From the NCBI GenBank assembly GCA_023614405.1, contig CM042694.1:353604010-353668009 (forward strand): a stretch of DNA of 64,000 nt, given 5' to 3'. Of the stretch, positions 1 through 11,389 are shown piece by piece. The notes beneath the pieces are model-generated. The model worked only from the letters and a program-made list of their open reading frames with translations. It searched no databases and had not been told where the DNA came from. A program made the translations under genes and the position numbers. The first letter of the stretch is position 1. Every line of letters starts with the position of its first letter. The DNA is from Avena insularis. Taxonomy: Eukaryota; Streptophyta; Magnoliopsida; Poales; Poaceae.

Positions 1-187
1 TGGTGTCGTTGTTGACGTTCATGATGGTGATGACGATGAGGAGGATCTTGTAGAGCTTCACATCGATGACGATCTTGATTCTCCAAATTGGAGTCATCAC
101 TTGTTGTGTCAAGTATGTGTCGCGGTCGATGGTGGTAGACTTGCAGTTGCACTTGCGGTTCTTCTTGTGGTTGTTCTTGTTGGATCA

Positions 188-731
188 CTAGTGCCCTTGC
201 GTGATGACGGTGTGCTTCTTGCCTTGCTCACGGCCTTGAAGAGAGATCACCATCATAGCTTGACGTTGCGGCATGCCGTGGGGAAGGTACATAGTTCGAA
301 GAACTTCCATCTTCAACCACGGGGGCATCATTGCGTCTTGGAACACTTGCATGAAGATCTTGTGGAAGAGGCGCGTGACGACACGAAGAACTTGAAGAGC
401 TTGATGCGCGTGAACGTGGTATTGCCATTCCATCGATGAGGTGTCGAAGATTGTCATTTGTTTCGGCGACCGAGCGTTGAAGCGCTTCATTTTGATGGCC
501 AAAGTTGTGATGCATTGCATGCATTTGTTGTTCTAGGCCATCGAAGCGATTGTCAATGTTCTTGAACTCGGCTTGCGTCTCGCCAAATTGTTCATCTTGT
601 TGCGTCTCAAGGGCTTGGCAACATTCACGGAACTCTTGTCGGACGATGAAGTGACTTGTGCGCGTCATGTACGATCCATGTTCTTCTTCTTGAAGAGGTG
701 GTTGGCTCGACTCACCGTGCATATCCATCAT
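188..731 (-). pseudogene. gag N-terminal region of minus-strand gypsy element (broken)
   Basis: The reading frame starting at 731 encodes about 167 residues: an acidic, Gln/Glu-rich helical stretch (residues about 25-95, with many QQ, EQ and HN pairs that suggest a coiled coil), then a run of seven serines and a basic, proline-containing tail. A second frame (188-520) carries the plausible continuation, so at least one frameshift is present. This layout is common at the N-terminus of grass gypsy gag proteins, which form the virus-like particle. The C-terminal zinc knuckle and protease would lie left of the window. I cannot name the family. Confidence 0.5.
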
Positions 732-1996
732 GCAAAAGACACAAGTATTGTATATGGAAGTGGAATATGGTGGTGTTAGCCTTGTACCTCACCTTAGGGA
801 TTGCACCAAACTAGAAACCACAAGTGAGAGCTATAAGCGTGCAAAGTGGAATCGCAAAGAAAACTCACACTAAAGAAAGAACTAACTCTCAAAAGCTGTG
901 GGTGGAAGGTTAGGGTTGTGGAAAACCAATTGAAACGATCCAAAGAAAAGGTTATTGTCAAAAGTGGTAGAGAACCAAAGATCAAAGAAAAAAGGAAATG
1001 ATCTACAAAACACAAAGATACACACACGTGGAGACGGATGTGGTTAGCACGACTATGAACATGAACACAAAGGTCCTAACGAAGACTACGCTCGGTGTCA
1101 TGCCAACGCAAGGAGAGACCACAACTCGTTCGCAAAAAGATAAATAAGCAACGGATTTGTGCACTTGCCTCTGTCGTGCTCTTTTTCTCTCTTTGCTTAC
1201 AAGCTTGAGACTCTCTTTGTATTGGGAGACTATGTATCCTTCTATTTTTCTTTTGCTTTTTCTTTTTCTCTTTTTTTTATTCTTTTTCTCCCTTTCTATA
1301 CTACTATGTTAACTCTTGTATTTGCTCTCACACTCTCACTTTCAAGGACAAGTGCACAATGCTTAGGCAAACACAAAATGAGTTGCTCTCATAGGACAAA
1401 TACACACAAGGAAGAAGGGTTAACAAGGTGGAGCAAGTTATACCTTCGGTATTGACGACTTGCTACCGGTGTTGGGGATGATGTTCGGTGTCGCGTTGTC
1501 GATGAGCGCGGGGTGTGAATATTGTTGCGGAAGCTTGAAGTTAGTTGGGCGACACGCATGCGAAACACGAACAAGCCAATACTAAAATTAGCGAAACAAA
1601 ATGGTGGTGAAAAATTTCTTGTCAGACAGGTGCGGTAGTACCGCTCAAAAAGTCCGGTAGTACCGGTGACCGGTAGTACCGTTGTGATCAGCCGGTAGTA
1701 CTGCTCGTTTTGGCGGTAGTACCGCTTCGCGGATTCCTGGGCGCGTGGATCTCGAACTTAAACGCACAATCGGCCCAAAAATCCTCAAATTCGCGGAAAA
1801 CTGAACAAAATTGGGGCTAGGGACACACAAAGGAGGTAGATCGATACCCCAAGCATCAGATCTATGGACCAAAACCACGAAAAACGCACCAAATCCAGAG
1901 ATCGATCTGAAGGCAAATTTGGGGCTCTTTTTTGGGGATTTTCGAAAATTTTGGTGGATAGAAGAAAAATTTGTGGGGGAATTCGTGAGCAACGAA
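732..1996 (-). other. 5' leader of the minus-strand gypsy element
   Basis: Non-coding stretch between the PBS and gag. It contains a pyrimidine tract at about 1235-1305 (purine on the element's own strand) and five copies of a 13-bp inverted-repeat motif, core GGTAGTACC, at 1632-1644, 1654-1666, 1670-1681, 1692-1704 and 1713-1725. The same motif recurs in the LTR. No gene is seen. Confidence 0.55.
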
Positions 1997-2009
1997 GCTC
2001 TTGATACCA
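1997..2009 (-). other. primer binding site (initiator tRNA-Met type)
   Basis: On the minus strand this reads TGGTATCAAGAGC, close to the complement of the plant initiator tRNA-Met 3' end (TGGTATCAGAGC). It lies three bases from the LTR end at 2013 and fixes both the orientation of the element and the inner boundary of the LTR. Confidence 0.75.
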
Positions 2010-2012
2010 ATA

Positions 2013-3067
2013 TGTTGAGGGCGAACCTCTAGGGTGGCCCGATCTTTCACGAATCCCACTCAAATCGAGGATGGAGTGCGTGGTAAGGAGGGAAGGATGA
2101 ACACGATGAACTCACGCACGAAGAACGCGATGAACACACAGACGCAAAACCACGATACACACAAATAGCTCACGCTGGTGGTGACCAGTCCGGTGCAATC
2201 CCTAGGATTGGCGTCGGGCGGAGGACTCTCTCTCAAACCGGCATGGCGAGATGGGAGACTCGGTGAGATCTTGACGTCTTGGCAAAGGGACACTGATGCC
2301 AAGGCCTTGTACAACACAGAGGCACGATGCAAACTCCAACGAGGTTTGTGATATTTGGTGCTCCTTTGTCAAAGGAGCATGAGGCAAGAACTAGATAGAT
2401 CCACAAGGGGTTTCCACTAATTCCAAATATCATGCCTAGGGTTTACAATAGAGGTGGGGGGCTATATATAGGCCAGCCACAAGTTCAGGGGTAGTTTAGG
2501 CAACTAAAGTAGCAAAAGGGGGCGTTACAAGGCCAAAGGGCCGAGCTAGAGCGTGTAGGCGCTAGGGTGTCCGGTAATCTGCAGGCGGTTGAGCTGTGAT
2601 CTGGGTCGAATCTTGAAATCTTCTGGAAGAAGCGGTAGTACCAGGCGGGCGAAGCTTTGGCGTGAGTCTTGGTCTGTGGTAGTACCACTTCTTGAGAGCG
2701 GTAGTCTGGTGGGGTCTGAGGCTTGGGTCCATCTCTCTGCCGGGGCAAGATCTTGTCCATGGTGGCGATCACTGTCCATGAGCTGTAGTTCCCTTGTCTT
2801 GAGTAATGCCGTTCCAGAACCGGTAGTACCGAGGTTTCCTAGCAGCTGTTGGCTGCCGTGTCGCTCCTCTGGCTCGTGTCTTCGTACTTGATGATGCATA
2901 GTGTTGAGGCATGAAGTAGCAAGCCATCTAGGTGTGTATCGCAGTCACATGAGTACAAGAGCAAATTCACCTTAGCTTGGAGAAGCTTGGCTCGAGCACG
3001 AGTCATGGGTCCACTTGGGGGACTTGGTGGTGTAGATGTAGGAGCGTCCGTAGGACGGGCTGCATCA
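2013..3067 (-). repeat. 5' LTR of the minus-strand gypsy element
   Basis: About 1,055 bp, starting TGTTGAGG and ending GCATCA in plus-strand reading. A TATA box (plus-strand TATATATA, 2463-2470) faces the minus strand and would drive the element. Four further copies of the GGTAGTACC motif, intact or partial, lie at 2632-2643, 2676-2688, 2698-2706 and 2820-2831. The partner LTR is outside the window. Confidence 0.65.
2463..2470 (-). promoter_or_regulatory. TATA box of gypsy LTR
   Basis: An eight-base alternating T/A sequence within a GC-richer context in the middle of the LTR. Distance and orientation suit transcription of the minus-strand element. Inferred from sequence only. Confidence 0.45.
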
Positions 3068-4046
3068 CCTAGGGATCATACTTTCGCTAGTGAACACTCT
3101 CATATAAATATCTTCTCTTCATGATACTACTCTGAACTACTCTCCGGTTGGACACTCTAATCCATGGTAGGGCTATAACAGCACTCCTCAAAGTTCGTAT
3201 TCCCCATCTAGATAACCCCACACTGTCACCTTGAGCGCTAGATGGTTCCAACAAACACCACAATTTCATAGAGACATCCAACTCCAAATATAACTCATAA
3301 CAAGTAATTGTAATCTCTAGCCTAAGTGCCACCATGGTGTGCACGATGTCACTTTCACACACATGGGGAGAGCAGAGATCTATTAAAGCACTTGAGTAGC
3401 AACGTAGATCTACTTGATTACAAAGATCATAATATGATCATGCATAGAGAGAGAGAGATGAACACATAGCTATCGGTAGAACCCTTAGCCTCGAGGAAGA
3501 ACTACTCCCTCATCATCATGGGAATCATCAACGACGATGGAGATGGTGGTGGAGTCGATGGAGATGGCTCCGGGGGCACTTCCCCGTCCCGACAGGGTGC
3601 CGGAACAGAGACTTTCTGTCCCCCGAATCTCCCCTGGAGGCTCTTCTTTTTAGGGTTTCTGCATTGGAGGCTTCTTATAGGCGAAAGGGCGATGTCAGAG
3701 GGTGGACCAGGGGCCCACACCACCTGGTGGCGCGGCCAAGGGGGGCCCGCGCCACCCTATGGTGTGACCAGTCCCCGCCCCTCTCCGTCTCGTCTTCTGG
3801 CTCCGTGAGTCTTCCGGTAAAATATCGACTTTGGCTTTTGTCTGGTCCAATTCCGAGAATATTTATTTTCTGGCTTTCCTAGAACCAAAAACAGAAGAAA
3901 ACAGGCAACTGGCACTTTGGCATCTTGTTAATAGGTTAGTTCTAGAAAATGTGTAAAAGTACTCCAAAGTGTGGACAAAACATAAGAAAGTAGATATAAA
4001 ACAAGCATGGAACATCAAAAAATATAGATACGTTAGCAGTGTATCA
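3068..4046. mobile_element. truncated copy of a TG..CA repeat family (second copy at 40130-41664)
   Basis: This is collinear with the complete copy at 40130-41664 from its middle to its right end. Shared blocks include the stretch with CTCTCATATAAATATCTTC, the anchor CTCTCCGGTTGGACACTC, a CCTCGAG..AAGAACTACTCCCTC block, and a right end of the form GATACGTT..GTATCA. The left half is absent because the gypsy element ends at 3067. The right end abuts copia reverse transcriptase sequence at 4047, so the copy was inserted in the copia element. No coding capacity is visible. See the complete copy for classification. Confidence 0.7.
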
Positions 4047-5083
4047 ACTTCTCAAACCTGTCAGTCATAAGCTTTGAAAATTCATCGTTAAAAGCTTGGT
4101 TAGTAGAGCCAAAGATAATGTCATCTATATATAATTGGCATACAAAAAACTCCCCCTTAACCTTCTTAGTAAAAAGAGGGGGGTCAATCTGCCCAACCTC
4201 AAAACCACAGTGTAGCAATAACTCTTTAAGATGCTCATACCACGCACGTAGGGCTTGTTTAAGGCCATAGAGTGTCTTATCGAGTTTTTAGATGTGGTTA
4301 GGAAAGTTAGGGTCCTAGAAGCCCGGTGGTTGCTTAACATACACTAACTCATGCAATAGACCATTAAGAAAGGCACTTTTAACATCCATTTGCTATAATT
4401 TAAAATTATGATAAGTTGCATATGCAAGAAGGATACAAATAGACTCAAGGCGAGCCACTGGAGCATAAGTTTCTCGAAAGTCGATGCCTTCCACTTGATA
4501 GAAACCTTGTGCGACCATGCCTTGTTTCTTACAACGATTCCATTCTCATCTTTCTTGTTCTTGAATATCCACTTTGTGCCGATAACATTGCGGTATTCTC
4601 TGGGCTTCTCTACTAACTTTCAAACTTTGTTGCGCTCAAAATTGTTGAGTTCTTCATGCATAGCCACAACCCAATTCGGATCATCAAGCGCTTCAAATAC
4701 CTTTTTAGGTTCCACCATAGAGATATGATCTTGATGGTCACTAAAACTTGCCAACTCTATTCTTGTGGACACCCCTCTTCTTAGATCACCAACCACTTTA
4801 TCAAGTGTATGACCTCTGAGTTCTAGATTTCTTTCAGCTCAAGCTTTGCGACGAGTTTCAATTTCCTTATTGTTTCTTGGACAAAAATCTACAACATTAT
4901 GGTCCTCGTCTTGACCTGTATCTCGACCTCGATCAACAGTAGGTTCAGCACTGACATTAGAAGAAGACTCTTGCCCTTGATCTTGATTCAAAATCATATC
5001 AGGAGGTTGTTGTTCTGGGATTGCAGGGCTGGATAATCCAGTCGAGGGAGGGGCTAGATAATCCGGCCTGGGAGCTTCAGATG
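4047..5083 (-). pseudogene. copia reverse transcriptase (partial, broken)
   Basis: The frame at 4218-4033 contains the RT catalytic block LYIDDIIFGSTNQ, the copia YVDD-box context, followed by the helix that ends in FEKL. Upstream frames (4340 to about 4900) match the RT palm, including the region preceding YIDD, with frame changes. Between about 4900 and 5083 lies the acidic, low-complexity IN-RT linker. Both catalytic Asp of the YxDD box are kept. The gene is broken by frameshifts, by the LINE insertion at its N-terminal side and by the insertion at 4046. Role: reverse transcription of the retrotransposon RNA in virus-like particles. Confidence 0.8.
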
Positions 5084-8000
5084 CTTCTTGATCTTTTTTT
5101 TGACCATGAAACCGTTGGGGAAACCCCTAAGCTATTTTTTTATATTAATACCAGAAAGACCAGACCGTAAGACAGGGTCATGAAAGAATACAGAGGTATG
5201 TACAAGAAGAAGAAGCAACCTACTCAAGAAACTAAAAAGAAAATTTAAATAGAGAGGTAACTAAACAGAATGTAGCCAAGCAGAAAGCATGGCCTTGTGC
5301 ATGGGTTTAACTCTGTGGACAATGAGCCCAAGATCTTGCTTGAAAACGGCCCTCCAAGTCTGAAAGCGTCGTTGCCTATCTTCAAAAAAATTCCCATTTC
5401 GGGTTTTCCAAATTCCCCACAAAGGGCATGTTGCCACCTCCAAAAAATTTGGTCCTTGGGAAGATATCTTTGCCTTCTCAAACATCACCATAATGTTTTG
5501 ATCCGATGTCCAAGTAATTCCCAGACTATGCCACACTCTAGCTGCAAAGCTACAGTTAAAAAAAAGGTGTTCTCGCATCTCACAATCCTACTGACCACAC
5601 ATTGCACAATTGACACCGGAGTCGAGATGCCAATGATGTCTCTCTATCATGTCTCGGGTGTTTAATCTGTCCACCAGGAGGAGCCAAACAAAGACTTTTT
5701 GTTTATGTAAGCTTTTACTCTTTCATAACTTTCTGAAAATCAGGGAGACAACCATGCCCGCAAACACAAATTTGTAGTATGCCATGGATGAATATTCCCC
5801 ATTCTGAGCAAGGAAAGACCAAACATCAGGCCTCATACGATCTTGGGGGTTCTGCCTGAGTGTAACCAATAGGGAAGCCACTTTCTGCAACTCTTCAAGT
5901 GCCTGTGTTGACACTGGCAATGCAAAGTGTAAAGCTAGATCGTCCAGATTACTGCAAGCTAGCATTGTGCTCAGAGATGTGTCCGTGTCCACTGCAAATG
6001 AATAAATTCTCGGGAATGATCTAGCAATAAGATCACCATGCCAGACATCCTTCCAAAATAGTATCGATCTCCCGTCCCCTGGGGAAATAGTAGTGATGCT
6101 TGCGAATATTGTGAATAACTTGCATATTGTCACGCCACCGGAAGGATCCCACTACCCCTGAAGCATGAACGGTTGTGTGTTGGTAATAGGCTTGCCACAC
6201 CATATTAACCCTTGGAGTGTCACGGTGATTGAAAAAATTGAATAGGTGTTTCATTAAGAGGCCATCATTCTGAATCTCGAGATTAATCACTCCTAAGCCT
6301 CCTTTGTATTTCGGTAAGCAAACCAAATCCCATGCAGCAAGTGAGTTATGTTTGTCTCTATCTTTCTTCTCCCACAGACAATGCATGCATGCTCTATTTA
6401 CTACTTTGACCACGGTTTTGTTTAATTTTAACATACACATAAAGAATGTTGGCAATGACGAAAGCACTGAATTAACAAAGGTCAATCTTCCACCGTAATT
6501 AAGAAACCGAGAGCATGCATTGAGCCTTCTTTCAACACTATCAGTTAATGGGGAAAGCTCCATTACAGTGGGTCTGGTTGTGCCCAATGGCAGGCCTAAA
6601 TAGGTGAATGGCATCTTTCCTACTGAACATACAAAGAATTCAGCCAGGCAGGTGGAGAAGTATGGGTCAATGTTGATGGGCACTAGGAAAGATTTCTGAA
6701 AATTTACTTTTAAACCAGTGGCTTGCTGAAATTCCAACAAAGTTGTTCTTAGAGCTTCTAGGTGAACAAAGCTAGCTTTCATAAAAAGAAGTGTCTCGTC
6801 AGCGTATTGGACAATGGGGTAATCTTGGCAATTAAAGATAACCGGTGCCTCTAGTTTGCCCTGTGAACTGAAATCATTTACCATGTCCTGGAGCAGGTCA
6901 ACACCTTCTACAAATAGGAGAGGTGAAAGAGGGTCACCTTGGCGCACCCCCCTTTTACAAAAAAAAATCTTGCCCGGCACACCATTGAGCAAGACAGCCG
7001 AAGTAGCAGACGTCAGGATATTCTCAATCCAACCTAGCATCGATCATCAAACCCTTTTCTTTCTAAAATTTGTAGAATAGCTGAATGCTCAATTAGGTCG
7101 AACGCCTTCTCAAAATCCAACTTCAAAATAATTGTACGCTTGTCCGCATGTTTGCAGTGGTGGAGGTATTTAAAAGACCATGCGAGGCAACCTTGGATAG
7201 TTCGTGACTTAATAAAACCGTACTGGTTTTTATGTACCAAATCAAGAATAATTCCTTGCAACCGGTTAGCCAGCAGTTTAGTGAGCAGTTTGAGTGCAGA
7301 GTTGAGCAAGGAAATAAGACGAAAATCATTTGGTGTTTCCGGAGAATTTTTCTTGGGGATTAATGTGATGATGGAATCATTTATGCATTGAAGAGAAATA
7401 TTCTGCTCATGAAAATCCTTGCAAAGATGATAGAAGTCATGTTTGATTATATGCTAGCAGCTCTTCATAAATTTCCCATTAAAACCATCTGGCCCTGGCG
7501 CCTTGTCCGAAGACAGATTAGCAATCATCACGCCAATTTCCTCTTCAGTGAAAGGATCCGACCGATGTGCAAGATTCTGATCTGACCGTACCAAGTTCAG
7601 AATCTCAATAGGAACAGTTGTTTGCAGAGATTGTCCAAGCCTGCTCTTGAAAGAATTCCGAAGTACAGCGGCTTTTTCTTCATGCTCAGAGACTTCAGTA
7701 CCATCTTGCAGGGTAAAACGGACAGTGGCCATTGAGTGAAAAAAGGATCGCCAAGATTTGCCCAACGGATGATGCATCGACTTTTCCACAGATCCTGTTT
7801 ACACAACAGAACATGATTGAGCTTATTTTTTATTATATTGCTAAAATTCCGCTCTGAAATATGTAGAGGTATTTGCTCTTCTATTTCATCCAGGACCGGT
7901 CATGAGATTTTGAGGACCCAGGGTGAAACCAAAATTTTGGACCCCTTAGTATAACTTATTAAATCTATATGTGTGAAATCATGAAAAATAAATACTCAAA

Positions 8001-8210
8001 GTGTATAAGTAGCAATATTCAAACAAAAGTAACAATGTTTAATTTTTACCTTAAAATTTTATCTATCAATTTCTAGAACTAAAGTCAGCGACGACGTTGC
8101 AATCGATATCAATCTCTCAGTAAATTTCGCCTTTCTCCTTTTCTGAGCACCGAATTCAGGCACATTATCAATTAACCACACTGAAAATAGAAAACAATTA
8201 CTAATAAGTA

Positions 8211-8328
8211 CTCCCTCCGATCCAAATTAATTGACTCAAATTTATCAAGATACATATGTATCTAATACTAAACCATGTCTAGATACAATTGAATCTAGAC
8301 AAAGTCAACTAATTTGGGTCGGAGGGAG
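8211..8328. mobile_element. Stowaway-type MITE, TA TSD (copy 1)
   Basis: 118 bp, starting CTCCCTCCGATCCAAATTAA and ending with its near-perfect inverse (..TTTGGGTCGGAGGGAG), flanked by TA on both sides (8209-8210, 8329-8330). CTCCCTCC ends with TA duplication define the Tc1/Mariner-derived Stowaway MITEs of grasses. No coding capacity. Confidence 0.9.
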
Positions 8329-8491
8329 TACTAGAATTAGGTATCAATTTTTAGAAGAAAAGTCAGCAACGATGTTGGAATCAATATCAATCTCTCCGTA
8401 AATTCCCATTTTTCCTTTTCTAAGAACGGGATTCAGGCACATTAATTACCAATTAACCACAATGAAAATAGAAAATAATTACTAATCAGTA

Positions 8492-8614
8492 CTCCCTCCG
8501 ACCCAAATTAATTGACTCAAATTTATTAAGATAGGGATGTATCTAATACTAAATTATATCTAGATATAATCGAATCTAGACAAATCTAAGTTAAATAATT
8601 TGGGTCCGAGAGAG
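8492..8614. mobile_element. Stowaway-type MITE, TA TSD (copy 2, by segmental duplication)
   Basis: Starts CTCCCTCCGACCCAAATTAA and ends TTTGGGTCCGAGAGAG, flanked by TA. It lies at the same place in the second unit of the tandem duplication, so it is a copy made by that duplication rather than a new insertion. The right end is more decayed than in copy 1. Confidence 0.85.
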
Positions 8615-10029
8615 TACTAGAATAAGGCATGGATTATCGCGCAAATCCACATAGAATTGGGACGATTTTGATACCTATCCAGGGTTGGAGTTGGACGAGT
8701 GGCTGTCTTTGCGAAACATCGGAAGCAGCATGATCGAGACGAGAGTGTCCTTGGCGGCTAGGCTCCGTGCGAAGGCTGGTGGGCGAGGACTTGGTGTGGT
8801 GATTTCTTTCCCGTTTGGTTGTTTCCGATCCAGAGTTGGATCTAGGGTAATAAGAATGGATTGGTGATTTTAAGCTTGCACGTGTGTGTGTCAAACAAAA
8901 AGAGAAGGCCAAATCTGCACCAATACTACACATCAGTTTCATTTTTTTCTTTAAATGTCTACACCTATACTAGGCCATAGCTGGGGAGGGCCCCCCCATT
9001 TTCCTGGGCCCGGGGCAGCCGCTCCTCTAGACCCTCCCCAGGGCCAGCCCTGATTTCATCCAGCATAAAAATAACTGCATTGCAGTTTGCAACAATCTCA
9101 TCCATGTTGCTTATATTGCCTTTCCAAATTTTCAAAGTTTTCCGCAATAATTTGAATTTGTGTGAGATCACCTTGGCACTGTTGCCTGGACACGATAAAG
9201 ACCAAATATTTGCCACCACTTCAAAGAAACCAGGCCTGCGGACCCAATAATTTTCAAAGCGAAAAATTACGGCTTTAGGGATTTTGGACACGATCTTAAC
9301 TACACATGGTATATGATCGGAGGCCGGGCGTGACCGTGGGTATACTTGAGTGTTTGGAAAACAAATCGTCCAATTTGGTGTGGTGAAGAACCAGTCCAGC
9401 TGTTCCAAAAGTGGCACTGCCTGCATATTGCTCCATGTAAATGCACGACTTTTATTGACAATTCAGGCAGGCCCAAGTTGCTTATAATTTCATTGAATGT
9501 AAAAATATCATTAAGGTTAGCACCATCTCTGTTTCTATTTTCTGTGGATCTGTAGAAGTTGAAATCGCCAACAAATAACCAAAATTCATGGTAGGAATAT
9601 CCATGTTCAGTAGCCAACTGACAAAATCTGAGCGTCGGGTTTCAGTACAAGGGCCATAAACATTTACCAATGTCCAAGCAAAACAGTCGGCCGTGGAGAC
9701 GAAATCAATAACAACTCCAAATGATTCTTGCATACGAATAGTGCCAGTGAAAAGTTTGCTGTTCCATAGAACTAAGAGCCCACCTGAAGCTCCAGTCGAT
9801 GGGACACACACAAAATGGTCCAAGCGCCTAGGCGCAAATTTACGGATAGCAGAATTATCAAATGAGGCTTTCTTTGTCTCTTGCAAACAGATGATGGAGG
9901 CCCCACTTTCTTCAAGCTTATTTCGAATTACAGGTCCCTTAGCATCAGCATTCATGCCCCTAATATTCCAATTGAACACACTCCAAATAACATTATTATT
10001 AGAAGTAGCAGACTGCATTTCAAAAGTAA

Positions 10030-11275
10030 CTAAGGACGAGCACGGAGAAGCTTTTCTTCAGTAAGATCCTCAGGGTCCACGTCGCATTTCTCCACTCCAA
10101 TCTGCTGCATCATCTGAAGTTGCAACACTGCAGGCTTTGGTGTGAGAGGAACTTGAGATGCTTTCCTGCGAGAGGGCTGATTAGGAAGAGATACTTCAAC
10201 ATATCCTTCTTTATCACTGCGTAAACCTCTGCGTAAACCACGCTTGGATAAATGAACAGAAGATGTACCACTTCTACCAGATGGATTGGCGATCATAGGG
10301 ACTAAGGTGGAAGACATGCTTGAGAACTGATCCAAGTCCATTGGTTGCACCTCACTGGTCTGAATGTCTGCCCGAGCCAAATGCGGTGGAAGCACCACAT
10401 TCTGAACTTGTCGCTCTATAACAAAAGAAGTAGATACAAAGCCAACCTTCCTAGACTGAATATCAGGGTTAACTGAAGAGAAACCTTGAGATGCCAACAG
10501 ATCCAACCCACACTGTTCAGAAGTATCATTGGCCAGGAACCTGTATCAAGCCACGAGCCCAAATTCATCAATACCATGCCCTATATCAAGAAGAACAGGA
10601 GTAGAAATTAATGGCTCCAAGCACTCATTTTCTTTTGCCCATATCAGATTACCAGAAGTATCTAAAGAAAAACCTGCAAATGCCTCGGCCCATGTACGTG
10701 TAACTGGCCAGAGCATCCTTTTCACAGAGATGTTTTCAGCTGTATCCAATAAAGAGACTGTCGAAAACACCCTTTTAAGCAAAACAGAGTTGTAAGAATC
10801 TCTGAAATTACACCAGCCAGAGCCAACAGTTTTAGTAGCAGGAAGAGATTCTGTTGTGGGAAACACCGAGGCAGCCGGCAAACTCGGAGAAAAAGAATAT
10901 ATGTTGGAGTTAAGAAACATAATCATACTCTGAAAAGCAGATACCTCAAAGATAAAAGGTGAACTGGGTAACTGCACATGTCCTGGGACAGAGGCCAATT
11001 CAACATTCTCTGAATTGAAACTATCCGACACCAACTCCATGTTCGATAGTGCAATGTTAGAAACTCCCACCGAACCATGGGGGATTCGGGCTTCGCGCAG
11101 ATCAGAGACAAGTGGGGGCGGAGGAGCAACCGATGAGGAGGGTGGTACTGCTTTAGGGGAAGTGACCAAATTAACTGGAGCCGAACTGTCCTCTCCTAAA
11201 ATATCCTTACACTGAAGATTTTTAAAATCTATTCTATTGAAAGGCGCACGAAAAGCATCGCTCGTGTCCTATTAT
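10030..11275 (-). pseudogene. LINE ORF1, C-terminal part
   Basis: Minus-strand frames 11275-10546 (about 240 residues, Ser/Pro-rich with a PPPPL stretch) and 10506-10030 (about 158 residues, ending in a basic segment rich in Arg and Lys). ORF1 of plant L1 elements binds the element's RNA; the C-terminal half is poorly conserved. The segment ends just upstream of the ORF2 start at about 10018, the expected ORF1-ORF2 spacing. Reading continues upstream only after the insertion at about 11275-13505. The frameshift between the two pieces makes it non-functional. Confidence 0.65.
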
Positions 11276-11389
11276 CCCTTATTTATTTTCTGGTGGGCTT
11301 CTCCTGACCACAAAATATCTACCACGCACAGACCACCACAGGAGCTCGCCGCTAAGAGGCTGAAGAGCGCCGGGGAAGGACGAGGTGAG

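Larger units (their letters stand above)
1..3067 (-). mobile_element. gypsy-type LTR retrotransposon, 5' part, minus strand
   Basis: Read on the minus strand the order is LTR (3067-2013), primer binding site (2009-1997), untranslated leader, and the start of a gag-like gene (731 downwards), running off the left edge. The LTR has TG..CA ends. It stops exactly where a copy of another repeat family (3068-4046) begins in mid-sequence, so this element probably inserted into that copy, with CCTAG (3068-3072) as the candidate 5-bp target duplication; the partner copy lies left of the window. Superfamily assignment rests on the N-terminal gag style and the PBS only. No pol is visible, so gypsy is likely rather than proven. 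Confidence 0.7.
8061..8625. repeat. tandem duplication (about 280 bp x 2) that includes a MITE
   Basis: Unit 1 (about 8061-8340) and unit 2 (about 8341-8625) align end to end. Both contain TCAATTTCTAGAA/TCAATTTTTAGAA, AAAGTCAGC, ATCAATATCAATCTCTC-like text, TTCAGGCACATTA, then a MITE and GTACTAGAAT. Divergence is visible but modest, and the MITE copies differ along with their flanks, so the MITE was already in place when the segment duplicated. Confidence 0.8.
7891..9052. mobile_element. non-autonomous hAT element, 8-bp TSD
   Basis: Starts CAGGACCGGTCATGAG and ends CCAGGGCCAGCCCTG, giving imperfect terminal inverted repeats of the CAGGGCYGGC type. Flanked by the perfect 8-bp duplication ATTTCATC (7883-7890 and 9053-9060); 8 bp is the hAT signature. 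Removing the element and one TSD restores continuous LINE endonuclease-to-RT linker sequence. No transposase ORF, so it is non-autonomous. It is 1,162 bp long, carries two Stowaway-type MITEs, and is related to the hAT at 11390-12435 by its ends and by a shared motif (TTTGAGGACCCAGGG versus TTTCAGGACCCTAGG). Confidence 0.88.
5245..10018 (-). pseudogene. LINE ORF2: endonuclease, reverse transcriptase, zf-RVT (broken, hAT-interrupted)
   Basis: Domain order on the minus strand: AP-type endonuclease (10018 to about 9120), with WNIRGMN, LQETK, GDFN and SDHIPC motifs spread over shifted frames; a gap made by a hAT element (9052-7891); reverse transcriptase (7789 to about 6030), with [19 protein letters not shown] and RRGVRQGDPLSPLLF-type blocks (here CKRGVRQGDPLSPLLF); and a C-terminal zf-RVT region with HLFFNC..W (5578-5261). 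The RT active site reads YADE instead of YADD (minus-strand codons near 6805), so a catalytic Asp is replaced by Glu. At least six frameshifts or stops are needed to connect the pieces. The normal role is nicking DNA and copying LINE RNA at the target. Confidence 0.85.

Noticed and set aside
101..439. Plus-strand 112-residue frame with a Leu/Val-rich segment like a membrane helix
   Set aside because: It is antisense to the gag-like frame of the minus-strand gypsy element; hydrophobicity comes from the complementary codons.
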